This document shows, piece by piece, positions 53,888 through 62,890 of a stretch of 64,000 nucleotides of DNA. The stretch is from Cryobacterium mannosilyticum. GTDB taxonomy: Bacteria > Actinomycetota > Actinomycetes > Actinomycetales > Microbacteriaceae. The notes under the pieces are model-generated. The model was not told the DNA's origin. It saw nothing but the letters and a program-made list of their open reading frames with translations, and did no database searches. A program made the position numbers and the translations under genes. The number at the start of each line of letters is the position of its first letter. Position 1 is the stretch's first letter. The stretch lies in assembly GCF_004402705.1 (NCBI RefSeq), contig NZ_SOFM01000049.1, forward strand, positions 85,355 to 149,354. The letters are read 5' to 3'.

Positions 53888-53911
53888 GTTCGAGTCCCAG
53901 TGGGGGCACCA
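53888..53911 (+). repeat. attR-like direct repeat
   Basis: Exact 24-bp copy of the tRNA 3' end (49650-49673), lacking the rest of a tRNA. It lies 12 bases from the LysR stop. Confidence 0.85.
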
Positions 53912-53923
53912 CGCAAGCCGGCG

Positions 53924-54814
53924 TCAGCGCGCCGCGACCTCGCCGGGGAGGGCGAGGTCGACGAAGGCGCGCACCGCCGCCGACACCCGCCTGCTGCGGG
54001 ACGCCGCCAGGTAGACGGTGAACTCCGGCACGTTCGCGACCGGGAGCCGCCGCACGCCGCGGGCGTCGCGTGCGGCGAACTCCGGCAGCAGGGCGACGCC
54101 GAGGCCGTTGGCGACATATTCGGCGGCGGTGCCGATGTCGGAGACCTCGATCATCACCCTCCGTTCGACGCCGGCCACGGTGAACGCGTCGTCGACGATC
54201 CCGCGGCTGGCATAGCCGGGGGGAAGGTCGATGAACTCCTCCCGGGCGAGACCGTCGAGTTCGACCGGGCGGGCGGAGGCGAGCCGGTGGTCGTCCGGCA
54301 CGACCAGCACCATCGGCGACGACGCGATCGGCCGGGCGATCAGCGCCCCCGGCACCGGTCCGCTCAGGGCGAGGAAGGCCAGGTCGAGCTCGCCGGAGGC
54401 CAGGTCGTCGACCAGCCCGGCCGACCCGCGCCGGGCGGCCCGCAGGCGCACGCCGACGCCCGGATGCCCGGTGCGGAACAGGCCGAGCAGCCCGGGGACG
54501 TCGACGAGGGTGACCGAGGTCATCAGCCCGATCACGATTGAGCCGGTGATGGCGTGCGTGCTCTGCTGGGCGGCGTCGCGCACCTCGTTCACTGCGTCGA
54601 GTGCCTCCCGCACCTTGGGCAGGAGCAGGTCGCCCGTGGAGGTGAGCCGGATCTGACGGCGGCTGCGGTCGAAGAGTTCGACGCCGAGTTCGCTCTCGAG
54701 CGACCTCACCCCGGCCGACACGGCGGACTGGGCGATGGTGAGCCGGTCGGCGGCGCGGGTGAAGTTCAGTTCGGCGGCGACGGCGCTGAAGAATTCGAGC
54801 TGGCGGAGGTCCAT
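53924..54814 (-). CDS. LysR family regulator, probably of alsSD
   Basis: 296 residues: N-terminal HTH (RQLEFFSAVAAELNFTRAAD, LTIAQSAVSAGVRSLE) and a periplasmic-binding-like effector domain (GSIVIGLMTSVTLVDVPGLL). Divergent from alsS with 115 bases between, the usual LysR arrangement (compare AlsR of Bacillus). Its effector, perhaps acetate or pyruvate, is inference. Confidence 0.9.
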   Translation of the reverse strand: MDLRQLEFFSAVAAELNFTRAADRLTIAQSAVSAGVRSLESELGVELFDRSRRQIRLTSTGDLLLPKVREALDAVNEVRDAAQQSTHAITGSIVIGLMTSVTLVDVPGLLGLFRTGHPGVGVRLRAARRGSAGLVDDLASGELDLAFLALSGPVPGALIARPIASSPMVLVVPDDHRLASARPVELDGLAREEFIDLPPGYASRGIVDDAFTVAGVERRVMIEVSDIGTAAEYVANGLGVALLPEFAARDARGVRRLPVANVPEFTVYLAASRSRRVSAAVRAFVDLALPGEVAAR

Positions 54815-54929
54815 CCGCCAATCATCTCACTCGGAGATTGATGGCATCCGTCATCGGCGTTGTTTCCTATCGGTCGGCGAGGGACGATTAATGCAGGCGC
54901 CGGACTTTCGGCGCCAGGAGGCAGGCACC

Positions 54930-56681
54930 ATGACGAACCCATCCGTACGCAACGACGAAGCGACGGATGCCGCGCATGCGCCGGCAGACCCGGTCACGCC
55001 CTACGGCGCCGGCACCGCTGCCCTGTCGCGCCGTTCCGCCGACCGGGTCGTCGAGTGCCTCACGGCCTACGGCGTCAAGTGGGTGTTCGGAGTTCCCGGC
55101 GCCAAGATCGACCCGGTCTACGATTCCCTCGTCGACGCCGGCCCCGAGCTGATCGTCTGCCGGCACGAGCAGAACGCCGCGTTCATGGCCGCGGCGGTCG
55201 GCCGCCTGAGCGGCCACCCCGGCGTCGTGCTCGTCACGAGCGGCCCGGGCACCTCCAACCTGGCGACCGGCCTGCTCACCGCGACGACCGAGGGCGACCC
55301 GATGGTCGCCCTCTGCGGCGCCGTCCCTCGCGCCGACCGTCTCAAGCGCACCCACCAGTCGATGGACGCCGTCGGCATGCTCTCCGCCGTGACGAAATCC
55401 GCCGGCGAGGTCAGCGTCGCGGACAACGTGCCGGAGGCCATCGCCAACGCTTTCCGGCAGGCGACCCAGGAGCCCAAGGGCGCCGCCGCGGTCGTGCTGC
55501 CCTACGACGTGCTCGTCGACTCGACCACGGTCACGATGAAGAACCCGCACTGGGTGCCGCAGCTGGGCGCCGCCCCGGCCGAGAGCGTGCAGCGCGCCGC
55601 AGCCCTGCTGCAGAACGCGACCTTCCCCGTCATCCTCGCCGGCGCCCGCTCGGGCTCCGACCGCGCCACCGCCGCCGTGCGCCGGCTGCTCGGCGTGGCC
55701 GGACTGCCCGTGGTCGAGACCTTCCAGGCTGCGGGGGTCATCTCGCACGAGCTCGAAGAGCACTACCTGGGCCGGGTGGGCCTGTTCCGCAACCAGCCGG
55801 GGGACATCCTGCTGCACAAGGCCGACGTGATCCTGGCCGTCGGCTACGACTTCGTCGAATACGAACCGTCCAAATGGAACAAGGACCACCAGCGGGTGAT
55901 CATCCACCTCGACGAGCTCACGGCCGACCTCGACGACTACTACCGCCCGACGGTCGAGCTCCGCGGCGATGTCGCCGAGACCCTCGACGCGCTCGCCCGC
56001 CAGATCGACGGGCTCAGCCTGCCCGCGGCGGCGGCCGCTGTGGTCGCCGAACAGCGCTCTCGCCTCGCGCAGGCCGACCAGGCGACCGGCCACGACGAAA
56101 CCGAGGGCGTGCACCCGGCCGAGCTGACCCTGATGATGCGCGAGCTGCTGCCCGACAACACCACGGTGCTCTGCGACGTCGGCTCGCACTACATCTACAT
56201 GGCCAGGCATTTCCGCACCTACCACCCGCGCACCCTGCTGTTCTCGAACGGGCAGCAGACCCTCGGCGTCGCCCTGCCCTGGGCGATCGCGGCCACCCTG
56301 GTGCGGCCGGGCACCCCGGTGGTGTCCGTGTCGGGCGACGGCGGCTTCCTCTACTCGGCGATGGAGCTCGAGACGGCCGTGCGGCTCGGTTCGACCTTCA
56401 CGCACGTGATCTTCAACGACGGAAGCTACGACATGGTGGCGTTCCAGCAGCAGGGCAAGTACGGTCGCACCTCCGGGGTGCAGCTGGGCGACTACGACGT
56501 GGTCGGCTACGCCGAGTCGTTCGGCGCGCACGGCTACCAGGTGACCCACCTCGCCGACTTCGCCGCCGTGCTGGCCACGGCCATGGCCGAACCGGGCCCG
56601 AGCATCATCGACGTGCGGGTCGACTACCGCAACAATAGAGACGAACTGATGGCCGACCTGGAAAGCGATGTGCTGCAATGA
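54930..56681 (+). CDS. alsS: catabolic acetolactate synthase
   Basis: TPP enzyme that condenses two pyruvates into acetolactate. 583 residues: VFGVPGAKIDPVYDSLVD, CRHEQNAAFMAAAVGRL, TSGPGTSNLATGLLTATTEG, RADRLKRTHQSMDAVGM and the TPP/Mg site SGDGGFLYSAMELETAV. These match AlsS rather than biosynthetic IlvB, and no small subunit is present. ATG 54930 follows CAGGAGG. ATGA overlap with alsD. Confidence 0.95.
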   Translation: MTNPSVRNDEATDAAHAPADPVTPYGAGTAALSRRSADRVVECLTAYGVKWVFGVPGAKIDPVYDSLVDAGPELIVCRHEQNAAFMAAAVGRLSGHPGVVLVTSGPGTSNLATGLLTATTEGDPMVALCGAVPRADRLKRTHQSMDAVGMLSAVTKSAGEVSVADNVPEAIANAFRQATQEPKGAAAVVLPYDVLVDSTTVTMKNPHWVPQLGAAPAESVQRAAALLQNATFPVILAGARSGSDRATAAVRRLLGVAGLPVVETFQAAGVISHELEEHYLGRVGLFRNQPGDILLHKADVILAVGYDFVEYEPSKWNKDHQRVIIHLDELTADLDDYYRPTVELRGDVAETLDALARQIDGLSLPAAAAAVVAEQRSRLAQADQATGHDETEGVHPAELTLMMRELLPDNTTVLCDVGSHYIYMARHFRTYHPRTLLFSNGQQTLGVALPWAIAATLVRPGTPVVSVSGDGGFLYSAMELETAVRLGSTFTHVIFNDGSYDMVAFQQQGKYGRTSGVQLGDYDVVGYAESFGAHGYQVTHLADFAAVLATAMAEPGPSIIDVRVDYRNNRDELMADLESDVLQ

Positions 56682-57409
56682 GCGAGATGACCGTGTCCCG
56701 GCACGAGATCTTCCAGACGAGCCTGATGAGCGCCCTGCTCGACGGCGTGTACGAGGGCGAGATGACCGTGCGCGACCTGCTCGGCCACGGCAGCTTCGGC
56801 ATCGGCACCTTCAACGGGCTCGACGGCGAAATGCTCATCGTCGACGGCAGCTGCTACCAGCTGCGCGCCGACGGCGGGGTGACGAAGGCCGACCTCGGCG
56901 CCCACACCCCGTACGCGGTCGTCACCAACTTCGTGCCGCACATCGAGAGCGAGCTGCCGCCCGGCGTGCTGCGCGCCGAGGCGTCGGACGTGATCGACCG
57001 GTTGACGGCATCCGAGAACTACATGTACGCGCTGCGCATCGACGGCGACTTCGAATGGATCCGGATGCGCACCGTCGTCAAGCAGCAGAAACCGTACCGG
57101 CCGATGGTCGAGGCGACCGATGAGGACAGGGTCGTCGAGCTGCACGACGTCACCGGCGTCGTCGTCGGCTTCCGCACCCCGCTCTACGAGCAGGGCATCG
57201 GCGTGCCCGGCTGCCACGCGCACTTCATCACCGACGACCGCACGGCCGGCGGGCACGTGCTCGACTTCAAGCTGCGCACCGGTCGCGCGGCCCTGTGCCT
57301 CGGCACCGACCTCCGGCTGCAACTGCCGCTGACGGACGCCTTCCGCGACGCCAATCTCGCACCGGAGGACCTCGCCAGGCAGCTGCTCAAGACCGAGTCG
57401 CACGCGTAG
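56678..57409 (+). CDS. alsD: alpha-acetolactate decarboxylase
   Basis: Converts acetolactate to acetoin. 243 residues: IFQTSLMSALLDGVYEGEMT, LLGHGSFGIGTFNGLDGEM, zinc histidines in VPGCHAHFITDDRTAGGHVLD. Completes the overflow-metabolism pair with alsS. Confidence 0.96.
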   Translation: MSEMTVSRHEIFQTSLMSALLDGVYEGEMTVRDLLGHGSFGIGTFNGLDGEMLIVDGSCYQLRADGGVTKADLGAHTPYAVVTNFVPHIESELPPGVLRAEASDVIDRLTASENYMYALRIDGDFEWIRMRTVVKQQKPYRPMVEATDEDRVVELHDVTGVVVGFRTPLYEQGIGVPGCHAHFITDDRTAGGHVLDFKLRTGRAALCLGTDLRLQLPLTDAFRDANLAPEDLARQLLKTESHA

Positions 57410-57427
57410 GGCAGGAATGTCGCCCCG

Positions 57428-57913
57428 TCAGCCGGGGAGCGCGAGCGGTAGGGCGGCGAGCACGGTCCGACCGCCCCTGTCCGCCCGGGGTGCCATATCG
57501 ACCAGCGCGAGCTGGGTCAGGGAGAACACGTCGCCTTCGTTGACCCGCCCTGAACGCTTGACGGTCACATGCGCCCGGAAGCCGGGGCCGGTGAATGCCG
57601 GCTCGTCGGGTGACGCGGCGAACGGCCGGACCGCATCGATCAGCCTCCGGTGCAGCGTGGTCAGGGCTGGGTTCGGGGTGATGACCGTCACCGGAATGTC
57701 TTCGCGGCGGCCGAACAACTCGTCGAGGCCGGCAGTCACGGTCAGGGCAGCCTGGCCGGCGGTGGCTGCGGCGATCACGTCGGCGATCTGGGCGGCCAAG
57801 GCATCCGTGTAGAACGGCGGCAGCACGGTGATGTGCGGCGGCCAGTCCGGCACCAGGAAGCTCTCACCGGGGGTGAGCGGTGTGAGCGGGAGGACGACGA
57901 CGAGCCGGGACAT
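57428..57913 (-). CDS. 2H phosphoesterase / 2'-5' RNA ligase-like protein
   Basis: 161 residues with two His-x-Thr motifs, WPPHITVLPPF and FRAHVTVKRSG, the twin active-site histidines of the 2H superfamily. Likely a cyclic phosphodiesterase; substrate unknown. Converges on alsD. Confidence 0.85.
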   Translation of the reverse strand: MSRLVVVLPLTPLTPGESFLVPDWPPHITVLPPFYTDALAAQIADVIAAATAGQAALTVTAGLDELFGRREDIPVTVITPNPALTTLHRRLIDAVRPFAASPDEPAFTGPGFRAHVTVKRSGRVNEGDVFSLTQLALVDMAPRADRGGRTVLAALPLALPG

Positions 57914-58049
57914 GGGCCGAGTCTAGGCGGCGGGCGCGGCGCAGCCGCCCGGGGTGGGACGTGCGGCGCCTCTCCCCGCGCCCGAAACCGCACGCCGCGA
58001 CCGCGGCCGCGGGGGCGGGCTGCCGAAACCGGCGCGGGCTGGGATCTGA

Positions 58050-58976
58050 CTAGCCCAGGTGGTCGAGGTAGCGCAGGATGATGCCCTCGCGGAGCGCCCA
58101 CGGCGACACCTCGAGTTCGGTCACGTCGAAGGCGGCCATCGCCGCGCCGAGCACGATCCCGCCGGCGACGATCTGGAACGTGCGGTCGGCGGTGATCCCG
58201 GGCAGGGCCGGGCGGGCCTCGGCCGGGATGCGGGCCAGGCGCGGCACCCAGTCCGCGAGCTGGGCGCGGCCGAGCAGCATCCGTTCGCCGGAGCCGAAGC
58301 CCTCGGAGGTCGAACCGGCCAGCCTGGCCAGGGACCGGATCGTCTTCGAGGAGCCGACCACGTGGTGCGGTGCGGGGAGCCCGGCGAAGGCGTCGACGGC
58401 ATCCGCGAGCACGGCGGCCGCGTGCTTCCGAAGCGCGCTGACCTGCTCGGGCAGCGGAGGGTCGTTGTGCAGGAAGCCGATCGTGGAGCGCCCGGCGCCG
58501 AGCGGGAGCGACACGGCGACGGTCGGGATCTCGTTGCCGCCGGCGGCGATCTCGAGCGAGCCGCCGCCGATGTCGAAGAGCAGGATGTCCCTGGCCGACC
58601 AGCCGTACCAGCGGCGCACGGCGAGGAAGGTGAGCCGGGCCTCGTCCTCGCCGGAGAGCACCTGCAGGGCGACGCCGGTCTCGCGTTCGACCCTGGCCAG
58701 CAGTTCGGCGCCGTTGGTCGCGTCGCGGAGCGCGGAGGTGGCGAACGGGAGCAGATCGTCCACGTTGTGACGCCGGGCGATGCCTGCGGCGTTGCCCACG
58801 GCCTCGAGCACGGCCGTGCAGCCTTCCTCGGTGATCTCGCCCGCCGGGGTGAGGTAGCGCATCAGCCGGAGCACGGCCTTGTCGGAGGCCATCGGCACCG
58901 GTTGCGCGCCCGCGTGCGCGTCGACGACCAGCAGGTGGACGGTATTCGAACCGACGTCAAGAACTCCGAGGCGCAC
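58050..58976 (-). CDS. Ppx/GppA family phosphatase
   Basis: 308 residues of the ASKHA fold: LGVLDVGSNTVHLLVVDAH (phosphate 1), DILLFDIGGGSLEIAAGGNE (phosphate 2), ASPWALREG-type end SPWALREGIILRYLDHL. Hydrolyses polyphosphate or pppGpp (family knowledge). The short form, like mycobacterial Ppx1. In many actinobacteria such a gene follows DUF501; here it is 11 kb away and on the other strand. Confidence 0.9.
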   Translation of the reverse strand: MRLGVLDVGSNTVHLLVVDAHAGAQPVPMASDKAVLRLMRYLTPAGEITEEGCTAVLEAVGNAAGIARRHNVDDLLPFATSALRDATNGAELLARVERETGVALQVLSGEDEARLTFLAVRRWYGWSARDILLFDIGGGSLEIAAGGNEIPTVAVSLPLGAGRSTIGFLHNDPPLPEQVSALRKHAAAVLADAVDAFAGLPAPHHVVGSSKTIRSLARLAGSTSEGFGSGERMLLGRAQLADWVPRLARIPAEARPALPGITADRTFQIVAGGIVLGAAMAAFDVTELEVSPWALREGIILRYLDHLG

Positions 58977-59032
58977 GCTCCGACGATAGCGCCTCGCGGA
59001 CGGTCACGGTCACCGCGTGCCTGCGCACTCGG

Positions 59033-59734
59033 TCACGCGGTGACGGTGTGCCGGCTCGCCCGCAGGGTGCCGTCGACCATGGTGTGCACCGAACTCATCA
59101 GCGGCAGCAGGCGCTGGTCGTGGGTGACCAGCACGGTGGCGGTGTCGTGCTCCCTCGTCAGCCGCAGGATCAGGTCGAGGATGCTCGCGCCCCGCTCCTG
59201 GTCGAGCGCGCTCGTGGGCTCGTCGATGACCAGCGCGGTCGGCTCGTTCATCAGCGCCCGGGCGATGTTCACCCGCTGGCGCTGCCCGCCGGAGAGCTGG
59301 GCCGGCCGTTTGCCGGCCTGGTCGGCCAGGCCGACGGCATCCAGCAGCTCCAGGGCACGGATGCCCGCGGCCCGCCGCCCGCGCCGCCCGCGCGCCCGGC
59401 CGCCGAGTTCGCCCATCACCACGAGCTGCTCGGCGGCCGTGAGCGCCGGCAGCAGGTTGGACTGCTGGAAGATGATCCCCAGGCGGTCCCGGCGCAACTC
59501 CGCCCGCTCGGGCATCGAGAGCGCGGTCGCGTCGACCCCGCCGATCCGCACGGTTCCGCTGTCGGGGGTGATCAGCGTCGACGCGACGGCGAGCAGGCTC
59601 GACTTGCCGGAGCCGGACGGCCCGGTCACGCCGGCCACGGTGCCCTGCCGCACGGTGAGGGTGACGTGGTCGACCGCGGTGATGCGGTTCTCGCCGTCGG
59701 GGAAGGTGAGGGTGACATTGTCGAGCTGGATCAT
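59033..59734 (-). CDS. ABC transporter ATP-binding protein (LolD/MacB type)
   Basis: 233 residues. GPSGSGKSSLLAVASTL, LSGGQRQRVNIARALMNEP, ALVIDEPTSALDQERG, VTHDQRLLPLMS. ATG 59734 overlaps the permease stop by four bases. Works with the following permease and is probably regulated by the divergent two-component system. Confidence 0.93.
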   Translation of the reverse strand: MIQLDNVTLTFPDGENRITAVDHVTLTVRQGTVAGVTGPSGSGKSSLLAVASTLITPDSGTVRIGGVDATALSMPERAELRRDRLGIIFQQSNLLPALTAAEQLVVMGELGGRARGRRGRRAAGIRALELLDAVGLADQAGKRPAQLSGGQRQRVNIARALMNEPTALVIDEPTSALDQERGASILDLILRLTREHDTATVLVTHDQRLLPLMSSVHTMVDGTLRASRHTVTA

Positions 59735-60807
59735 CGGTTGCTCCCGAGGGCGGTGAGGGGGTCGGTGGTGGTCACGGAACGGAGGGCGAACGCGGCGCCG
59801 GCGAGGCCGAGGACGATCATGGCGGCGGCGGGCACCAGGGTGGTCAGCGGGCTGAGCACGAACGGCAGCACGGTGCCGGCGACGGCCCCGAGGAGGGCGG
59901 TCAGGATGATGCCGACCCCGACGCCCGCGACGAGCACGAGCACCGCCTGGCCGAGCGCGTCGCGGACGAGCATCGGGTTGGAGGCGCCGAGCGCCTTGAG
60001 AATGGCGACATCCGGTTGGCGCTGGATGCTCCACACGGTGAAGAAGGCGCCGACGACGAGGGCGGAGATGCCGAACAGCATCGCCACCATCAGCAGCAGG
60101 GACCCGATCTCGGACCGGAACGCGCCGAGGGCGGTGAGCGAGGCGAGCACCCCGGCCGAGGAGGTGCCCGTCGCGGCATCCGCGGCCGGGTAGTCGACGC
60201 CCGGGCCGGTCACCGCGAGAACGGTGGCGTAGGCGTCCGTGCGGCCGGTCGCGGCGGCGATCGCCTGCCAGTCCGCCAGCTGCAGCCACACCACGGGAGT
60301 GTGCGAGTACCAGGTGTCGGCGCTGACCGTGTCGACGAGGTAGCGCGAACCGGCCAGGTCGACGGAGTCGCCGGCACGCACGGAGAGGTCCTCCGCGACG
60401 GTCTCCGGGAGGCTCAGGTGGCCGGCCCGGGAGGGGACGTCGCCGGATCGGTCAGCGCCGGATCCGGCCCCGAACAGGGCGACGGCGGCCGTTCCCCCGC
60501 CGGCCGACAGCCGCAGCTGGCTGATCCCGAGCGGGCTCACCCGTTCGACCCCCTGGCGCTCGCGCCACGCCTCGGCGTCGGCGGCCGTAACCTCGGAATC
60601 GGAATAACTGACCGCTGCGTCCCCCTCCGGCGCGGAGAAGACGATCCGGTCGGCGCTGAGGCCGGTCACCGCCGAGATGTTCTGGTCGGCCAGGCCGGCG
60701 GTCAGGCCGGACAGGAAGCCCACCAGCAGGGTGATCAGGGCGACGACGGTGCCGATCAGCACGAACCGTCCCCTGGCAAATCTGAGGTCACGCCAAGCTA
60801 CGAACAC
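59731..60807 (-). CDS. ABC transporter permease (FtsX/MacB type)
   Basis: 358 residues: helix 1 (FVLIGTVVALITLLVGFLSG), a large external domain, and three helices in the C-terminal half (LLMVAMLFGISALVVGAFF, LVLVAGVGVGIILTALLGAV, TLVPAAAMIVLGLAGAAF). GTG 60807 is taken as the start because AAGGAG sits 8 bases upstream; the ATG 26 codons earlier lacks a site. Confidence 0.87.
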   Translation of the reverse strand: MFVAWRDLRFARGRFVLIGTVVALITLLVGFLSGLTAGLADQNISAVTGLSADRIVFSAPEGDAAVSYSDSEVTAADAEAWRERQGVERVSPLGISQLRLSAGGGTAAVALFGAGSGADRSGDVPSRAGHLSLPETVAEDLSVRAGDSVDLAGSRYLVDTVSADTWYSHTPVVWLQLADWQAIAAATGRTDAYATVLAVTGPGVDYPAADAATGTSSAGVLASLTALGAFRSEIGSLLLMVAMLFGISALVVGAFFTVWSIQRQPDVAILKALGASNPMLVRDALGQAVLVLVAGVGVGIILTALLGAVAGTVLPFVLSPLTTLVPAAAMIVLGLAGAAFALRSVTTTDPLTALGSNR

Positions 60808-60991
60808 GAAAAGGGCTCCTTCATCGGGATGAGCGTCCGGATTGCCGGACAGGTCAACTCTCGTCCGGGCGGCGTTTGCCGTCATCGTGCGGGTTGACCG
60901 CCTTCTCCGGCCCGAAGGTGGAAGATCCTTTCCACCTTTCGGCGGATGCCGGCCGGGCCGGCTCGGCGTAGCCTGAGGAAGTGATCACAGC

Positions 60992-62233
60992 GTGACCGGG
61001 CCTCAGGGTTCCGCCCTCAACCCCGTCTTCCTCGGCCTGCGGATCGGGCTGCACTCGCTCGTCCTCGGACTGGTCGTGCTCGTCATCGCGACGGCCGGCG
61101 CCGCAGGCTTTCCGGGGGCGATGGTGCTCACCATCGTCGCCGTCGTCTTCCTCGGCAGCTACGCCTTCGGCGCGATGCTCGGCCGCAGCCTGGCTGGTAC
61201 GGGGAGAACGGGCGGCGCGGTCGGCGCCATCCGCTCCGGTGCCTGGGCGGCCCCGGCCTGGCTGGGCGTGCTCACTGCCGAATGGCTGGTCCTCGCCGCG
61301 CTCAGCGCCGAAGCGATGTACCTGGTCTTCCCTCTGTTCTTCCTCTACCTGCACGTCCTGGCCGGCTGGCGGGGCCCGGTGGCCGTGCTCGTCACGACCC
61401 TGCTAGCGATCCTCGCCTTCGGCAACCAGCGCGGGTTCAGCGTCGGCGGCGTCGTCGGCCCGCTGCTCGGGGCCGCCCTCGCGGTCGCCATCGGGCTGGC
61501 CTACCGCTCTCTCGCCCGCGAGGCGCAGGAGCGCGAGATCCTGATCGGCGAACTCCTGACGGCCCGCAGCCGGCTCGCCGCCGCCGAGCGGGCCGCCGGC
61601 GTTCAGGAGGAACGCGGCCGGCTCGCCCGGGAAATCCACGACACCGTGTCCCAGTCCCTCTCGAGCATCGTGATGCTGCTGCACGCGGCCGAGCGAAGCG
61701 ACCCGGCCGGCGGCGCTGCGGCCGTGCGGATGAGGCAGGCGCGGGACGCCGCCACGGCGGCGCTCGCGGAGACCAGGCAGTTCATCGACGAGCTGGCGCC
61801 GCCGATGCTCCGGCAGGGCACCCTGGTCGAGGCCCTGGAGCGGCTCGCCGCCGAGACCGGCCGCACCAGCGGCATCCGGATCGGCGTCACCGTCGCCGGC
61901 GAGTTCGAGCCTCTGCCGACCCGGTACGAGACCGCGCTGCTGCGCATCGCCCAGGGGGCGCTGTCGAACGCCGTGCAGCACGCCGGAGCCACCCGGATCG
62001 ACCTGACCCTGAGCACCCTCGACACCGAGGTCATCCTCGACGTGGTCGACGACGGTGTCGGCTTCGACACCGCGGCGGCAGGCCCGGCCCCGGGAACGGC
62101 CGGGACCGGGCGCACCTCGTTCGGCCTGCGCGCGATGCGGGAACGGGTGGCCGAACTCGGCGGCACCCTCACGGTCGAGAGCGCGCCGGGAACCGGAACG
62201 AGCGTCGTGGCCGGCTTCGAGGTGGGCGAATGA
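60992..62233 (+). CDS. NarL-type sensor histidine kinase
   Basis: 413 residues: five or six membrane helices in the first 180 residues, HisKA_3 dimerisation with LAREIHDTVSQSLSSIVM (His216), ATPase with NAVQHAGATRIDL, DDGVGFD and FGLRAMRERVAELGGTL. Likely senses a membrane or envelope signal. ATGA overlap with its response regulator. Confidence 0.93.
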   Translation: MTGPQGSALNPVFLGLRIGLHSLVLGLVVLVIATAGAAGFPGAMVLTIVAVVFLGSYAFGAMLGRSLAGTGRTGGAVGAIRSGAWAAPAWLGVLTAEWLVLAALSAEAMYLVFPLFFLYLHVLAGWRGPVAVLVTTLLAILAFGNQRGFSVGGVVGPLLGAALAVAIGLAYRSLAREAQEREILIGELLTARSRLAAAERAAGVQEERGRLAREIHDTVSQSLSSIVMLLHAAERSDPAGGAAAVRMRQARDAATAALAETRQFIDELAPPMLRQGTLVEALERLAAETGRTSGIRIGVTVAGEFEPLPTRYETALLRIAQGALSNAVQHAGATRIDLTLSTLDTEVILDVVDDGVGFDTAAAGPAPGTAGTGRTSFGLRAMRERVAELGGTLTVESAPGTGTSVVAGFEVGE

Positions 62234-62859
62234 GCATCCGGGTCCTGATCGCCGACGACCACCCGATCATGCGGTCGGGCCTGGAAGCACTGTTCGGCAC
62301 CGAGCCGACGATCAGCGTCGTGGCCGCCGTCGGCACACCGGACGAGGCCGTCGCGGCGGCGGAGCGCCTCCGACCCGACGTCGTGCTGATGGACCTGCAG
62401 TTCGCGGGCGAGTTCCGGGGTGCCGACGCGACCCGGCGCATCCGTGCCCTGCCGAACCCGCCGAGCGTGCTCATCTTCACCAACTACGACTCGGACAGCG
62501 ACATCATCACCGCGATCGAGGGTGGGGCCGCCGGCTACCTGCTCAAGGACACGCCGCCCAACGACCTGATCGCCGCCGTCACCGCCGCTGCCGCCGGCCA
62601 GTCGGCGCTCGCCCCCGCGGTGGCGACCCGGCTGCTGTCGCGGGTGCGCAACGCGAGCCCGGCGCTCAGCGCGCGCGAGCTGGAGGTGCTGGCCCTGGTC
62701 GCCGAGGGGAGCAGCAACACCGACATCGCCGCCCACCTGCACGTCAGCGAGACCACGGTGAAGTCGCACCTCGCGCACATCTACCCCAAGCTCGGGGTGT
62801 CCTCCCGCACGGCCGCGGTGGCGGCGGCGCGCCGGAGCGGGCTGCTGCGCCGGCAGTAG
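62230..62859 (+). CDS. NarL/LuxR-type response regulator
   Basis: 209 residues. Receiver with IADDHPIMRSG, phospho-acceptor Asp55 (VVLMDLQF) and GYLLKDTPP; LuxR HTH LSARELEVLALVAEGSSNTD and HLHVSETTVKSHLAHI. Divergent from the MacB-like ABC genes, a common arrangement in which the system controls the pump. Confidence 0.95.
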   Translation: MSIRVLIADDHPIMRSGLEALFGTEPTISVVAAVGTPDEAVAAAERLRPDVVLMDLQFAGEFRGADATRRIRALPNPPSVLIFTNYDSDSDIITAIEGGAAGYLLKDTPPNDLIAAVTAAAAGQSALAPAVATRLLSRVRNASPALSARELEVLALVAEGSSNTDIAAHLHVSETTVKSHLAHIYPKLGVSSRTAAVAAARRSGLLRRQ

Positions 62860-62890
62860 CGGCCGTCGCGGCGGCTCGCGCCCACCCGGA

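Larger units (their letters stand above)
49674..53911. mobile_element. 4.2-kb genomic island integrated at the tRNA gene
   Basis: Bounded by identical 24-bp repeats. Contents: two YCII proteins, an ECF42-type sigma factor, DinB and SRPBCC proteins, and a truncated GNAT gene. There are signs of decay at both ends and no integrase or excisionase gene. By eye it has more A/T-ending codons than the flanks, including three TTA codons in a 40-codon remnant. It is probably the leftover of a larger element. Confidence 0.7.

Noticed and set aside
54860..56638. 592-codon plus-strand frame overlapping alsS
   Set aside because: Arg/Pro-rich out-of-frame translation; alsS is in the other frame with full TPP motifs.
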